Assembly (NCBI GenBank): GCA_031267645.1
Contig: JAIRYW010000075.1
Span: forward strand, 62,001 to 126,000
Length of the DNA stretch: 64,000 bases
Direction: 5' to 3'
Source of the DNA: Propionibacteriaceae bacterium
GTDB taxonomy: Bacteria > Actinomycetota > Actinomycetes > Propionibacteriales > Propionibacteriaceae
Below, one piece after another: positions 7,636 to 16,020 of the stretch. The stretch's first letter is position 1. Every line of letters begins with the position of its first letter. The position numbers were made by a program, and so were the translations under genes. Below the pieces are notes generated by a model. That model made no database searches and was not told where the DNA came from. It saw nothing but the letters and a program-made list of their open reading frames with translations.

Positions 7636-9128
7636 GCGGGGCTTCCTTTCGGGAGGTGGGCGACGGTTGGGTCGGCTTGGTCCGAGGCGGGGTCGGGATG
7701 GTCCGGTTGGGCCGGGGGCGTCGATTCCGATTTGGGGGCCTGGAAGAGCAGGGCGGCCGCCACCGCCGCCACCATTCCGCCCACGGCCAGCAGCCAGACC
7801 AGACGGTATCCCTGGGCAGCGACCACGCCGGCGCTGGTGGCGGAGGCCAGCACCGCCTTCATGACGAAGTTGCCGATGGCCCCGCCCAAGGTGCCGAGGG
7901 AGTTGTACAAACCGGTCGCGATGGCGGTCTGGCTGGCCGGGGCGACCTGGGCGGTCAGGGCGGGCAGGCCGCCGGACAGCAGGCCGTAGCCGAAACCGAG
8001 GCCTACGAAAGCGGCCAGGGCCGCCACCGCGCCGCCCTCCAGGGTCCAAACCAGGAAGCCGCCGGCTGGCAACACGGCCCCCAAGATCAGACTGGTCCGC
8101 ACCCCCAGACGGCGGGCCAGACCGGCGAAGCAGACCGCGCCGACGATGCCGAGCAGATTGTTGCTGGCCATGATCAGGGCCACTCCCCAGGCCCCCAGGG
8201 CGAAGCCGTAGCCGACCTGGGCCGGATCGGAGGTGGCGAAGGTCGAGAACGGGGCCAGGGTGCCGAAGACGACGAAACCCTGCAACAGGGAGATCAGGTA
8301 GATCGGGCCCAGCCGGGGCGAGAAGACCAGACGCACGTCGATGGCCGGGGCCTTGGACCGTCGCTCCCAGATGTACCAAGCCGCGCCGGCGGCCAGGGCC
8401 AAGGCCAGCAAGGCGAAGAATCGGAGCAGGCCCTCGGGGTTCTCCAACTGGGTGACGGCGCCGATGGTGATCAACAGCACGACCGACAGTCCCAGCACGC
8501 CAGGCAGATCCAGCGCCGGGGCGGTCGCCGGCGGCGACTCCGGCACGACGAAGAGGACCAGGCCGAGGGACACCAGCAGCAGCACGGTCGGGGCCGCCAC
8601 CGCCCAGGCCAGCCGTTCAGTGCTGGGCAGGTCGGCCACCCAGTCGCCGGCCAAACCGGCCAGCACCATGCCGACGACGGTGCCGGAGGTGACTGAGGCG
8701 ACCAACAGCCCGACCGCCCGCCGTGAAGTCTCTTGGTCGACTCGAGGGTGGATGATGGCGATCTCGAGCGGCAGCCAGATGGCGATCGGGCCCATCAGGA
8801 AACGGCCGGCCAGAACCAAGGCGTAGCTGCCGATCAGGGTCCCGAAGATCAAGACCACGACCCCGGACAGGATCGCCACCACGCCCAGCCGGAGCAGGCG
8901 ACGATGTCCCAGGATGTCTCCCAACTTGGTCAGCAGGGGCACGAACAAGCCGGCCACCAACAAGGGCACGCCGTTGAACAGGGTCAGGTCGGCCGCTCCG
9001 ACCGTCAAGATCCGCCCGAACTGGGGGATGAGGGGCTCGTAGTAGCCCTGGAGGAAGCCGGACGAGACTTCGACCACGACCAAGCAAGCCAAGATGACGT
9101 TGAAGCGGGAGGCGCCGGTTCGGGGCAT
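7632..9128 (-). CDS. MFS transporter, DHA2-like
   Basis: A 498-residue integral membrane protein with 12 to 14 hydrophobic helices. The loop 2-3 motif is LTKLGDILGHRRLLRLG (near residue 65), the usual MFS motif A position, and the length suits a 14-helix drug:proton antiporter. AGAAGAGAG lies before the ATG. It is the first gene of a two-gene unit, with ATGA overlap to the flavoprotein, so it may export that enzyme's product or import its substrate. The C terminus is an Asp/Pro-rich cytosolic tail. The 232 bases upstream hold no gene. Confidence 0.85.
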   Translation of the reverse strand: MPRTGASRFNVILACLVVVEVSSGFLQGYYEPLIPQFGRILTVGAADLTLFNGVPLLVAGLFVPLLTKLGDILGHRRLLRLGVVAILSGVVVLIFGTLIGSYALVLAGRFLMGPIAIWLPLEIAIIHPRVDQETSRRAVGLLVASVTSGTVVGMVLAGLAGDWVADLPSTERLAWAVAAPTVLLLVSLGLVLFVVPESPPATAPALDLPGVLGLSVVLLITIGAVTQLENPEGLLRFFALLALALAAGAAWYIWERRSKAPAIDVRLVFSPRLGPIYLISLLQGFVVFGTLAPFSTFATSDPAQVGYGFALGAWGVALIMASNNLLGIVGAVCFAGLARRLGVRTSLILGAVLPAGGFLVWTLEGGAVAALAAFVGLGFGYGLLSGGLPALTAQVAPASQTAIATGLYNSLGTLGGAIGNFVMKAVLASATSAGVVAAQGYRLVWLLAVGGMVAAVAAALLFQAPKSESTPPAQPDHPDPASDQADPTVAHLPKGSPA

Positions 9129-9360
9129 GACAGGCTCTCTTCTGGGCCGGGGACGGAGACGGAACTGACTCGGCCGAGTCGCCGCGAACGGGCGAAGGGG
9201 GCCGAGTCAGGACGTACAGGCGCAGGCGTGCGGGCCCGGGCAGCGGTTCATGGGGCTTAAGGTACAGCATTCGGCCGGTCGGCCGGTCCACGGCTGGACA
9301 CAGGCGGACACAGTTCGCCGTTCCCACATGAATGCGTCTGAGGACGACACCGGGCGCGGT

Positions 9361-10368
9361 TCATTTGCCTTCCAAGTTCTTCTGAGCGACTCGTAAGTAG
9401 TCGAGATATTCGCGCTCTACCGGTGTCAGTTCTTCGGAATCCTTGGCTCGATACTTGGTGTATTCAAGTTCGGCTTTGGCGAGAGCTTGGTCGTGGCTGA
9501 CAGCGCCAGGACCGTTGAGCACGCCGTCGCCGAAGCGACGGGAGAAGTCGTCCAGCTCGGCCAGCCAGTCCTTCATGCGCATCGGTTCGTGGCGGACAGC
9601 GTGCAGCTCAGCTTGATCGAAGAATAGGGAAACGAGCCGATTGAGCATTTCCAACTCCGACTCGGAAAGGTAGTTCTTAGCGCTTCGGATTTCCGTCTTG
9701 GTCGGGCGAACACCTTCGAAGGTGGTCAGGCCCATGAACGGCTGGTCGGCGGCGGCCCGGGTGCTGATGATCTCGGCCGCGGTGTGTCCGTGGGCTGCGT
9801 AGTGCATCTTGTTCTGCACGATTTTGAAGTAGAGGGCCGACTCGTCGGCATTAGGGTCGTAGTCGAGGCTGGTGGCCTACAGATCCAACAACTGCCGGTA
9901 GAAGACCTTCTCGGAAGAGCGGATGTCGCGTATGCGGGCCAGAAGTTCGCGCCAGTAACCGCCGCCGCCGGTTTGTTTGAGTAGCTGGTCGTTCATGGCG
10001 AAGCCCTTGCGCAGGTACTCCTTGAGGACGCCCGCGGTCCAGATGCGGAAGTGCGTGGCGACTCGGCTACGGATGCGGTAACCAACGGCGATGACGACGT
10101 CTAGGTTGTAATACGTCATGGTCCGAGTGACTTCGCGCGCCCCCTCGGATCGAACTGTTCGGAAATCCCGAACAGTTGACACAGGGCTGAGCTCACCGTC
10201 TTCGAAGACGTGTCTGATGTGCTCGGAGACGTTCGCTTTGGAGGTCTGGAACAGATCGACGATCTGAGCCTGGGTCAACCAGATCGTCTCATCGCTGAAG
10301 CGCGCATCCACCCGGGTGCGACCGTCCTCGGCTGTGTATATGACGATGTCAGACGATGGTTCAGTCAT
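9361..10368 (-). pseudogene. rhuM: rhuM-family gene interrupted by one in-frame TAG
   Basis: One continuous frame of 336 codons encodes a full RhuM/virulence-factor-type protein, broken only by TAG at 9877-9879. The N-terminal part (163 codons) carries the HTH-like WLTQAQIVDLFQTSKANVSEH region and the core YYNLDVVIAVGYRIRSRVATHF. After the TAG the same frame continues ATSLDYDPNADESALYFKIV and a 152-residue C-terminal part beginning MQNKMHYAAHGHTAAEII. Family members read LY or IY at this point, so a Tyr codon (TAC or TAT) has become TAG. The function of RhuM is poorly known; genes of this family often sit in accessory or mobile DNA. Recent inactivation is likely because no other lesion is visible. 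Confidence 0.85.
10153..10177. repeat. 25-bp inverted repeat inside the rhuM coding sequence
   Basis: AACTGTTCGG, a 5-base centre, then CCGAACAGTT: a perfect 10-bp inverted repeat within the codons for the STVRDFRTVR region. The second rhuM remnant carries a different but also perfect 25-bp palindrome at the equivalent place, with the same 7-bp outer arms. Confidence 0.6.
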
Positions 10369-10604
10369 GATTCAAACCTCTCTGCTAATCGCCGACATCG
10401 TCTTCGGTCCCCTATGGAGAAGGCGATGCCGGCGCCGCACGGGCGATGGGGTTGGCTTCGGACGAGCCGGGTCAACCACGGGAGTTCCTTTCCTCGGAGA
10501 ACCGCCGAGGTCTGGCCACGACGGCTCTCGGCCATCGTATCCAGCCCGTCTGACGGTCCGTCCTGGGAAACCGGCGGCGGGGCGGCCCGGCCGATCTGGC
10601 CGTC

Positions 10605-10623
10605 GACTAGAGCTTCCCTAGTC
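10605..10623. promoter_or_regulatory. Possible operator in the rhuM/kinase divergent gap
   Basis: GACTAG, 7 bases, CTAGTC, followed 9 bases later by TTGACA (10633-10638), a good -35 match with no clear -10. This lies in the 428-base gap between rhuM and the FGGY kinase, which otherwise holds no convincing gene. It could serve the kinase operon, but support is weak. Confidence 0.25.
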
Positions 10624-10796
10624 AGTCCCGGTTTGACAGCGAATGGCACAGCTCTTGACCGAGCGGCTCCAGCCAGACAGCATGGCTGCCAATCCCGTTC
10701 TGCCCGGGGCCGCTTCGAGGCGGTGGGCGGACTGGGCTCGGTCCGGCTCGAAGGAGCGCCGGGTCGAGCAAGCCCACTATCCAAAGGAGGATTACG

Positions 10797-12320
10797 ATGG
10801 GGACTGAGAGTCAATCACACGTCCTGGTGTTGGACGAGGGCACCACTTCGACTCGGGCGGTCTTGTTCGACGCCGCCAGCCGGGTGGTCGAGACCGCCGC
10901 TCTGCCGCTCGACATCGACGCCAAGCCGGACGGGCGGACCGAGCAAGACGCCATGGAGCTGTGGCAGAAGTCGCGCCAGGTGCTGGCCGAGGTGGCCCAG
11001 CGGGCCATTCGGGCCGGCCGGCCCATCGCCGCTTTGGGCATGGCCGCCATGCGTACCTCGACCGTGCTGTGGGACCGTGCCACCGGTCAGCCGGTGGCGC
11101 CGCTGGTGAGTTGGCAGGACACCCGCTGCGGCGAGCAGGCCGAAGGCTTGCGTTCGACCTGGGGGGAGAGGGCCGACCGGACGAGCGGTCTGCACATCGG
11201 TCCGGACAACGTGCCCCTGCACCTGAGCTGGCTGCTGCGCCACGATCCCGAACTGCGGCGGCGGGCCGAAGCCGGCCAGCTGTTGGCCGGCACGCCGGAC
11301 AGTTGGTTGGTCTGGCACTTGACCGGCCGCCCGGAGTCCGGTCCGACTCTGACCTCGACCTCTTGCGCCAGCTCCAGCGGCGGCATGGACCGCGATCGCC
11401 AGGATTGGTGGGTCGAGTTCTTCGAAGAGCTCCAGGTGCCGCTGTCCCTGATGCCCCGGATCCTGCCCGACGACGCCGACTTCGGCCTCACCCGGGCCGA
11501 TCTGATCGGGTTGGAGACGCCGATCCGTAGCATCATCGGCGATCAGACGTCGGCCCTGTACGGACAGGGCGGCTTCGAAGCCGGCTCGGTCAAGTGCACC
11601 CACGGCACCGGCAGTTTCATCGACTTCAACATCGGGCCCGATCCGATCGTGCCCGGCCAGGGCTTGGATTGCCGGGTCGGTTGGCTGACCGACCAAGCCA
11701 AGGCTTACGTCTTGGAGGGTGGCTCGTTCGTGACCGGCTCCGGCGTCGATTGGCTGGTGAACGGACTCGGCGTGCTGGAGCAAGCCGCTTTGATCGACCA
11801 GACCTACGCCCAGGCCGACCCGGCCGCGGGCTTGGTCTGCGTGCCGGCTCTGGCCGGGCTGGCCGCCCCTTATTGGGATTCTCAGACCCGCGGTTTGCTG
11901 ATCGGCTTGGAGCGGGGCACGACCAAGGCCGACGTCGTCCGGGCCACCTTGGACGGCATCGCCCACTCCATCAGCGACGTGCTCGAGGCCATGTCCGACT
12001 CGGCCGGCGTGGCGCCCAAGCTGATGCGTTTGGACGGCGGTCTGTCGCGCTCCGACACCCTGCCCCAGTTGCAGGCCGACCTGATGCAGATCCCGGTCGA
12101 ACGGGCCGCCCAATCGGAGTTCATCACCGCCCGCGGGGCGGGGTGGGCGGCCGGTGTGGCGGTCGGCTTGTGGGACAGCCCCCAGGCGGCCGACGCCACC
12201 AAGGAGGCCGGCGTGGTCTTCGAACCTCGCATCAGCCCGGCTCAGCGCGACGCCCGGCGGGAGGTTTGGCGCGACGCCGTCGGACGTACCCTGGGTTGGC
12301 GACGGGCGGAGTCGGCCTGA
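10797..12320 (+). CDS. FGGY-family carbohydrate/polyol kinase, glycerol kinase-like
   Basis: A 507-residue cytosolic kinase with the two-domain FGGY layout. The N-terminal phosphate motif is LDEGTTSTRAVLFD, and GDQTSALYGQ carries the catalytic Asp region. THGTGSFIDFN and LDGGLSRSDTLPQLQADL are the C-terminal ATP-side motifs. A very strong AAAGGAGG (10783-10790) precedes the ATG. It resembles glycerol kinase overall, but the segment corresponding to glycerol kinase NQRETTVVWD reads AAMRTSTVLWD. The Arg that binds glycerol is kept while the neighbouring Glu is Thr. True glycerol kinase activity is therefore doubtful, and another polyol or triose is possible. The glycerol-1-phosphate dehydrogenase-like gene follows after 31 bases, so the two probably form one pathway. 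Confidence 0.85.
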   Translation: MGTESQSHVLVLDEGTTSTRAVLFDAASRVVETAALPLDIDAKPDGRTEQDAMELWQKSRQVLAEVAQRAIRAGRPIAALGMAAMRTSTVLWDRATGQPVAPLVSWQDTRCGEQAEGLRSTWGERADRTSGLHIGPDNVPLHLSWLLRHDPELRRRAEAGQLLAGTPDSWLVWHLTGRPESGPTLTSTSCASSSGGMDRDRQDWWVEFFEELQVPLSLMPRILPDDADFGLTRADLIGLETPIRSIIGDQTSALYGQGGFEAGSVKCTHGTGSFIDFNIGPDPIVPGQGLDCRVGWLTDQAKAYVLEGGSFVTGSGVDWLVNGLGVLEQAALIDQTYAQADPAAGLVCVPALAGLAAPYWDSQTRGLLIGLERGTTKADVVRATLDGIAHSISDVLEAMSDSAGVAPKLMRLDGGLSRSDTLPQLQADLMQIPVERAAQSEFITARGAGWAAGVAVGLWDSPQAADATKEAGVVFEPRISPAQRDARREVWRDAVGRTLGWRRAESA

Positions 12321-12351
12321 ACGGCCTTCTGAACGATGAGAGGAAGACGCC

Positions 12352-13830
12352 ATGACTGACCGACTGGAGGGGTCGCCGTCCGTTCCGACGGAGCGGCTGA
12401 TCGAGTTCGACCCCGGCGACCTGCCTGGTTTCTACCAGGCCGTCAGCCAGGTCTCTGGCCGCGACCGGGCTCTGTCCATGAGCCAGATCCGGCTCGGTCC
12501 GGACGCCTTGGACGACTTGGTCGAGCTGGTCGAAGCCGGCGGCCGGACGCAGTCGGTGGCCGTGGTGATGGACGACGTGGCCATGAGCCGGGGCGGCCTC
12601 GATCTCAAACCCGAGGTCGTGCGCCGCCTGGCTCGGGCCGGGTTGGGTCCGCGGCCGTTGATCTTGTCCGATCCTCACGGCCTGCACACCACGGCCCAGC
12701 AGGTGGCCGAGTTGACGCGACGGCTACGGCCGGGCGATGTCGTGGTGTCGGTCGGATCGGGCACCGTGACCGACATCAGCAAGCACGCCGTCCACACCTT
12801 CGAGCAGTCCAACCCCGGCTTGAGCCTGCGCCACGTGGCTGTGGCGACGGCCAATTCGGTCGGGGCCTACTGTTCGCAGCTGGCCGTCGTCACCATCAAC
12901 GGGGTCAAACGGACTCTGCCCTCCCGGCTGCCGGACTGCCTCATTCTGGACACCCAGATCTTGGCTGACACGCCGCGGCCGTACGCCCTCGGCGGGGTCG
13001 GCGACGGGGCCGTCGGCTGGTGCTCGCTGGGTGACTACCGGTTGGCCAGTTGGTGCGGTCTGGGCCGTTGGGAGCCCTTGTCGCCGCTGGTCTTCCTGCC
13101 CGGGCTGCAGGCCTTCTTGGACCAGGACCCCTCCTTCACCGAGGGTGGACTGGCCACGGCCGAGGCCATGGCGCGCAATCTCAGCGCCGCCGGTTTCGTC
13201 ATGAGTTTCGCCGGCGAGTCGGCTCCGGCCTCGGGTTTGGAGCACGTCACCAGCCACATGTTGGACATGGCGGCCGACCACCACGGCCGGCCCATCGGCA
13301 ACCACGGCGAGCAGTGCGGGCTGGCCACCGCCTTGGTGCTGTTGGTGTACCGCCATCTGCTGACCGAATTCGACCCCAGCCAGATCAGGCCAGCCGACCT
13401 GGCGGTCGATCGGGTGGCGGCCGAGCGGCAGGTGCGCCAGGTCTTCGACCCGATCGATCCCAGCGGCCAGATGTCTCAAGAGTGCTGGAGTGATTTCTCT
13501 GCCAAATGCCAGGCTTGGGAGGACAACCGCGACCAGGTCTGGGCGGTGTTGCAGGATTGGCCGGCCCGGGTCCGCGAACTGTCCGGCTTGGTGGCCGACC
13601 CCGAGCGCTACATCGCCGCCTTGGCCGCCACCGGGCATCCGTTGTCCTTCCGCGACGTTCCGCCCGGCTTGCCGGACGACCAGGTGCGCTGGGCTTTCAG
13701 CCACGCCCGCCTGATGCGGCGCCGACTGTCCGTGGCCGACTTCCTCGGCTTCCTGGGCCAGTGGGACGATCGCTTGGTCGATCGCATCCTGGGCCAGTTC
13801 GAGGAGTTGTGCCAACGTCACTCCACTTGA
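12352..13830 (+). CDS. sn-glycerol-1-phosphate dehydrogenase-like (AraM/EgsA family)
   Basis: A 492-residue member of the iron-containing alcohol dehydrogenase/DHQ synthase superfamily. The nucleotide-binding stretch GDVVVSVGSGTVTDISKHA is near residue 125. The metal ligands are expected in SGLEHVTSHMLDM and HHGRPIGNHGEQCG (about 292-322), the pattern seen in glycerol-1-phosphate dehydrogenases. GAGGAAG precedes the ATG, and it is cotranscribed with the kinase. Archaeal EgsA makes the ether-lipid backbone; bacterial AraM proteins act on the same reaction but their physiology is less clear. The exact substrate is inferred from family only. The protein is longer than the roughly 390 residues usual for AraM, with an N-terminal extension and a longer C terminus. 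Confidence 0.78.
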   Translation: MTDRLEGSPSVPTERLIEFDPGDLPGFYQAVSQVSGRDRALSMSQIRLGPDALDDLVELVEAGGRTQSVAVVMDDVAMSRGGLDLKPEVVRRLARAGLGPRPLILSDPHGLHTTAQQVAELTRRLRPGDVVVSVGSGTVTDISKHAVHTFEQSNPGLSLRHVAVATANSVGAYCSQLAVVTINGVKRTLPSRLPDCLILDTQILADTPRPYALGGVGDGAVGWCSLGDYRLASWCGLGRWEPLSPLVFLPGLQAFLDQDPSFTEGGLATAEAMARNLSAAGFVMSFAGESAPASGLEHVTSHMLDMAADHHGRPIGNHGEQCGLATALVLLVYRHLLTEFDPSQIRPADLAVDRVAAERQVRQVFDPIDPSGQMSQECWSDFSAKCQAWEDNRDQVWAVLQDWPARVRELSGLVADPERYIAALAATGHPLSFRDVPPGLPDDQVRWAFSHARLMRRRLSVADFLGFLGQWDDRLVDRILGQFEELCQRHST

Positions 13831-13966
13831 TGATCGGGGCCCGGCCTCAACACACTCCTAGGGCCGGGCCGCGAGTCGCACCTGTCGAGTGGAGAGCCTC
13901 GGGTCGGCCAGCACGACTCGTGGCCGCCGTCCGGGCGGCCGGCCCGAGGCCCAGTTCGATTTGAAT

Positions 13967-13985
13967 TGAGGTTAGCCTAACCTAA
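13967..13985. promoter_or_regulatory. IdeR/DtxR iron box upstream of the IrtAB-like pair
   Basis: TGAGGTTAGCCTAACCTAA matches the box at 5808-5826 except at the second base and the central base, which is G/C in the consensus. It overlaps a plausible promoter with TAAGAT at 13990-13995. The transporter GTG is about 150 bases downstream. The rest of the 306-base gap shows nothing else clear. Confidence 0.88.
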
Positions 13986-14136
13986 CTAATAAGATGCCGG
14001 TGTTGGACCTCACTGCCTCCGGGCCGGCTTAGCCGGCCGGGGCCGCCAAGTCCCCGGCGTCGACCTCGACCACGGCCCGTGGTCGGCGGCAGGCCACGGC
14101 CCAGCGCGACGCACCAGCGATAGCGAGGCCCAGGCA

Positions 14137-16020
14137 GTGACGACATCCCCCGACGGCCGACCGGCCGACCCGACCAGCGATCCCCCCGACTCCACGGCCA
14201 CTGAGCCCAGCGCCGATCCCCCCGACCGTTCCACCGCTCAGCCGCCGGCCACCGATCTCTTCCGAGTCGTCCGCGGCCGTCTGGCCTTGATCGTCGCCCT
14301 CAGTCTGATCGGAGCCGTCACCAGCGTCGCGCCGCTGATCGGCGTGATCGAACTGGCGCGGGCGCTCTGGCCGGGGCTGTCCGGGCAGCCGGTCGACCGG
14401 GGCCGGGCCTGGGCCGCCGTGGCCCTGGCCGGCGGGGCCCAGGTCTTGTCCTTCGCCAGCGCCGGCTTGTCCGGTTTGGTCAGCCACTTGGCCGACGGGG
14501 ACCTCCAGCTCGACCTGCGCCGACGCATCGTGCGCCATCTGCGGGCCCTGCCGCTGGGCTGGTTCGACGCCCGCTCCTCCGGGGCGGTGCGCAAGGCGAC
14601 TGAGAACGACGTCTCGGCCCTCCACCAACTGGTGGCCCACGCCATCCAGGACTTCATCACCGCCACCGCCGTGCCCTTGTTGTCCTTGGTCTACCTCTTC
14701 GCCACCTCCTGGCGCATGGGCCTGGTCTGCTTGGGGCCGATCGTCGTCACCGTCTTCCTGTACGCCGCCATGATGCGCGGCGGAATGGAGAAATACGCTC
14801 AGTACGACGCTTCCCTGACCCGGCTCAACGCCGCCACCGTGGAATACGTCCACGGCATCGCGGTGGTCAAGACCTTCGGCCAAGCCGGCCGCAGCCACAC
14901 CCGCTACCGCGACGAGACCGACCAATTCGTCCATTTCTACGACGGTTGGATGCGCGAGACATCGGTCGCGGCCTCCTTCCTCCAATTGGCCACCTCGCCG
15001 GTCGTGGTCCTGGTCTACCTCTGCCTGGCCGGGACTGGTCTGTGGGCCCTGGGCCAGGTCCGAGTCATCGACCTGCTGCCGGCCCTGCTGTTGGGCCTGG
15101 GCCTGACGGCCCCGCTGCTCAATCTCGGCTTCACGGCTCAGTTCTTGCGCGACGCCGACAAGGCCCGCCGTTCGCTGCGGCAGTTCTTCGCCCAGCCGGT
15201 CATGCCCCAGCCCAGCCAGCCGGTCAGCCCCGACGGTCACACCGTCCAGCTGGAGCGAGTCGATTTCAGCTACGACGGCGCCCAGTCCGTCTTGCGCGAC
15301 ATCGCCGCCAGCTGCGCTCCGGGCACCGTCACCGCCCTGGTCGGCCCCTCCGGCTCCGGCAAGTCGACGCTGGCCCGGCTGGTGCCCCGGTTTTACGACG
15401 TCCAGGCCGGTTCGGTCAGTCTGGGCGGCGCCGACGTGCGCCAGATCGCGGCCGCCCGGCTCTACGCCGAGGTCGGATTCGTCTTCCAAGACGCCTATCT
15501 GCTGCGCGCCAGCGTCCGTGACAACATTCGTCTGACCTGCCCGGAGGCGACCGCGGACCAGATCGAAGGGGCGGCCCGGGCGGCCCAGATCCACGACCGG
15601 ATCCAGCGTCTGCCCCGGGGCTATGACTCCGTCATCGGCCAAGACGCCCACCTGTCCGGCGGCGAGGCCCAGCGTTTGACCATCGCCCGCGCCCTGTTGA
15701 CCGACGCCCCCATCTTGGTCTTGGACGAGGCCACCGCCTTCGCCGACCCGGACTCGGAGGCCGCCATCCAAACCGCCCTATCGGCCCTGGCGGCAGAACG
15801 TACCTTGCTGGTGATCGCCCACCGCCTGCACACCGTGACCGGGGCCGATCAGATCTTGGTGCTGGACTCCGGCCGGGTGGTCGAGCGCGGCCGCCACGCC
15901 GACCTGGTCCAAGCCGGCGGTCTGTACCAAGACCTCTGGCGGCGCCACCGCCGAATGCGGTCCGACCAGGAGGCTGAGACCGGCCGCCCCGTAGGCGCGA
16001 CGGCGGAGGTGGCCCGATGA
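14137..16020 (+). CDS. ABC half-transporter, IrtA/YbtP-like (iron-siderophore type)
   Basis: A 627-residue half-transporter of exporter fold. A Pro/Asp-rich N terminus (1-40) is followed by six membrane helices (about 45-330), including LPLGWFDARSSGAVRKATENDVS as the intracellular coupling region, then an ATPase domain. Walker A is GPSGSGKST (about 405), the signature LSGGEAQR (about 505), and LVLDEATAFADPDSE is Walker B. The start is GTG with a weak GAGG site. It overlaps the next gene by ATGA. IrtAB and YbtPQ have this fold but import ferric siderophores. The iron box upstream supports an import role, although export of a siderophore cannot be excluded. No siderophore-interacting reductase domain is present at the N terminus, unlike mycobacterial IrtA. 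Confidence 0.85.
   Translation: MTTSPDGRPADPTSDPPDSTATEPSADPPDRSTAQPPATDLFRVVRGRLALIVALSLIGAVTSVAPLIGVIELARALWPGLSGQPVDRGRAWAAVALAGGAQVLSFASAGLSGLVSHLADGDLQLDLRRRIVRHLRALPLGWFDARSSGAVRKATENDVSALHQLVAHAIQDFITATAVPLLSLVYLFATSWRMGLVCLGPIVVTVFLYAAMMRGGMEKYAQYDASLTRLNAATVEYVHGIAVVKTFGQAGRSHTRYRDETDQFVHFYDGWMRETSVAASFLQLATSPVVVLVYLCLAGTGLWALGQVRVIDLLPALLLGLGLTAPLLNLGFTAQFLRDADKARRSLRQFFAQPVMPQPSQPVSPDGHTVQLERVDFSYDGAQSVLRDIAASCAPGTVTALVGPSGSGKSTLARLVPRFYDVQAGSVSLGGADVRQIAAARLYAEVGFVFQDAYLLRASVRDNIRLTCPEATADQIEGAARAAQIHDRIQRLPRGYDSVIGQDAHLSGGEAQRLTIARALLTDAPILVLDEATAFADPDSEAAIQTALSALAAERTLLVIAHRLHTVTGADQILVLDSGRVVERGRHADLVQAGGLYQDLWRRHRRMRSDQEAETGRPVGATAEVAR

Noticed and set aside
9361-10368. Treating the two halves of rhuM as two separate genes
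   Set aside because: Both halves are in one frame, and family sequence runs through the TAG without loss, so one interrupted gene fits better.
10210-11109. A 299-codon rightward frame across the rhuM/kinase gap
   Set aside because: It overlaps rhuM and the kinase start, has no family-like sequence, and the kinase has a strong ribosome site in another frame.
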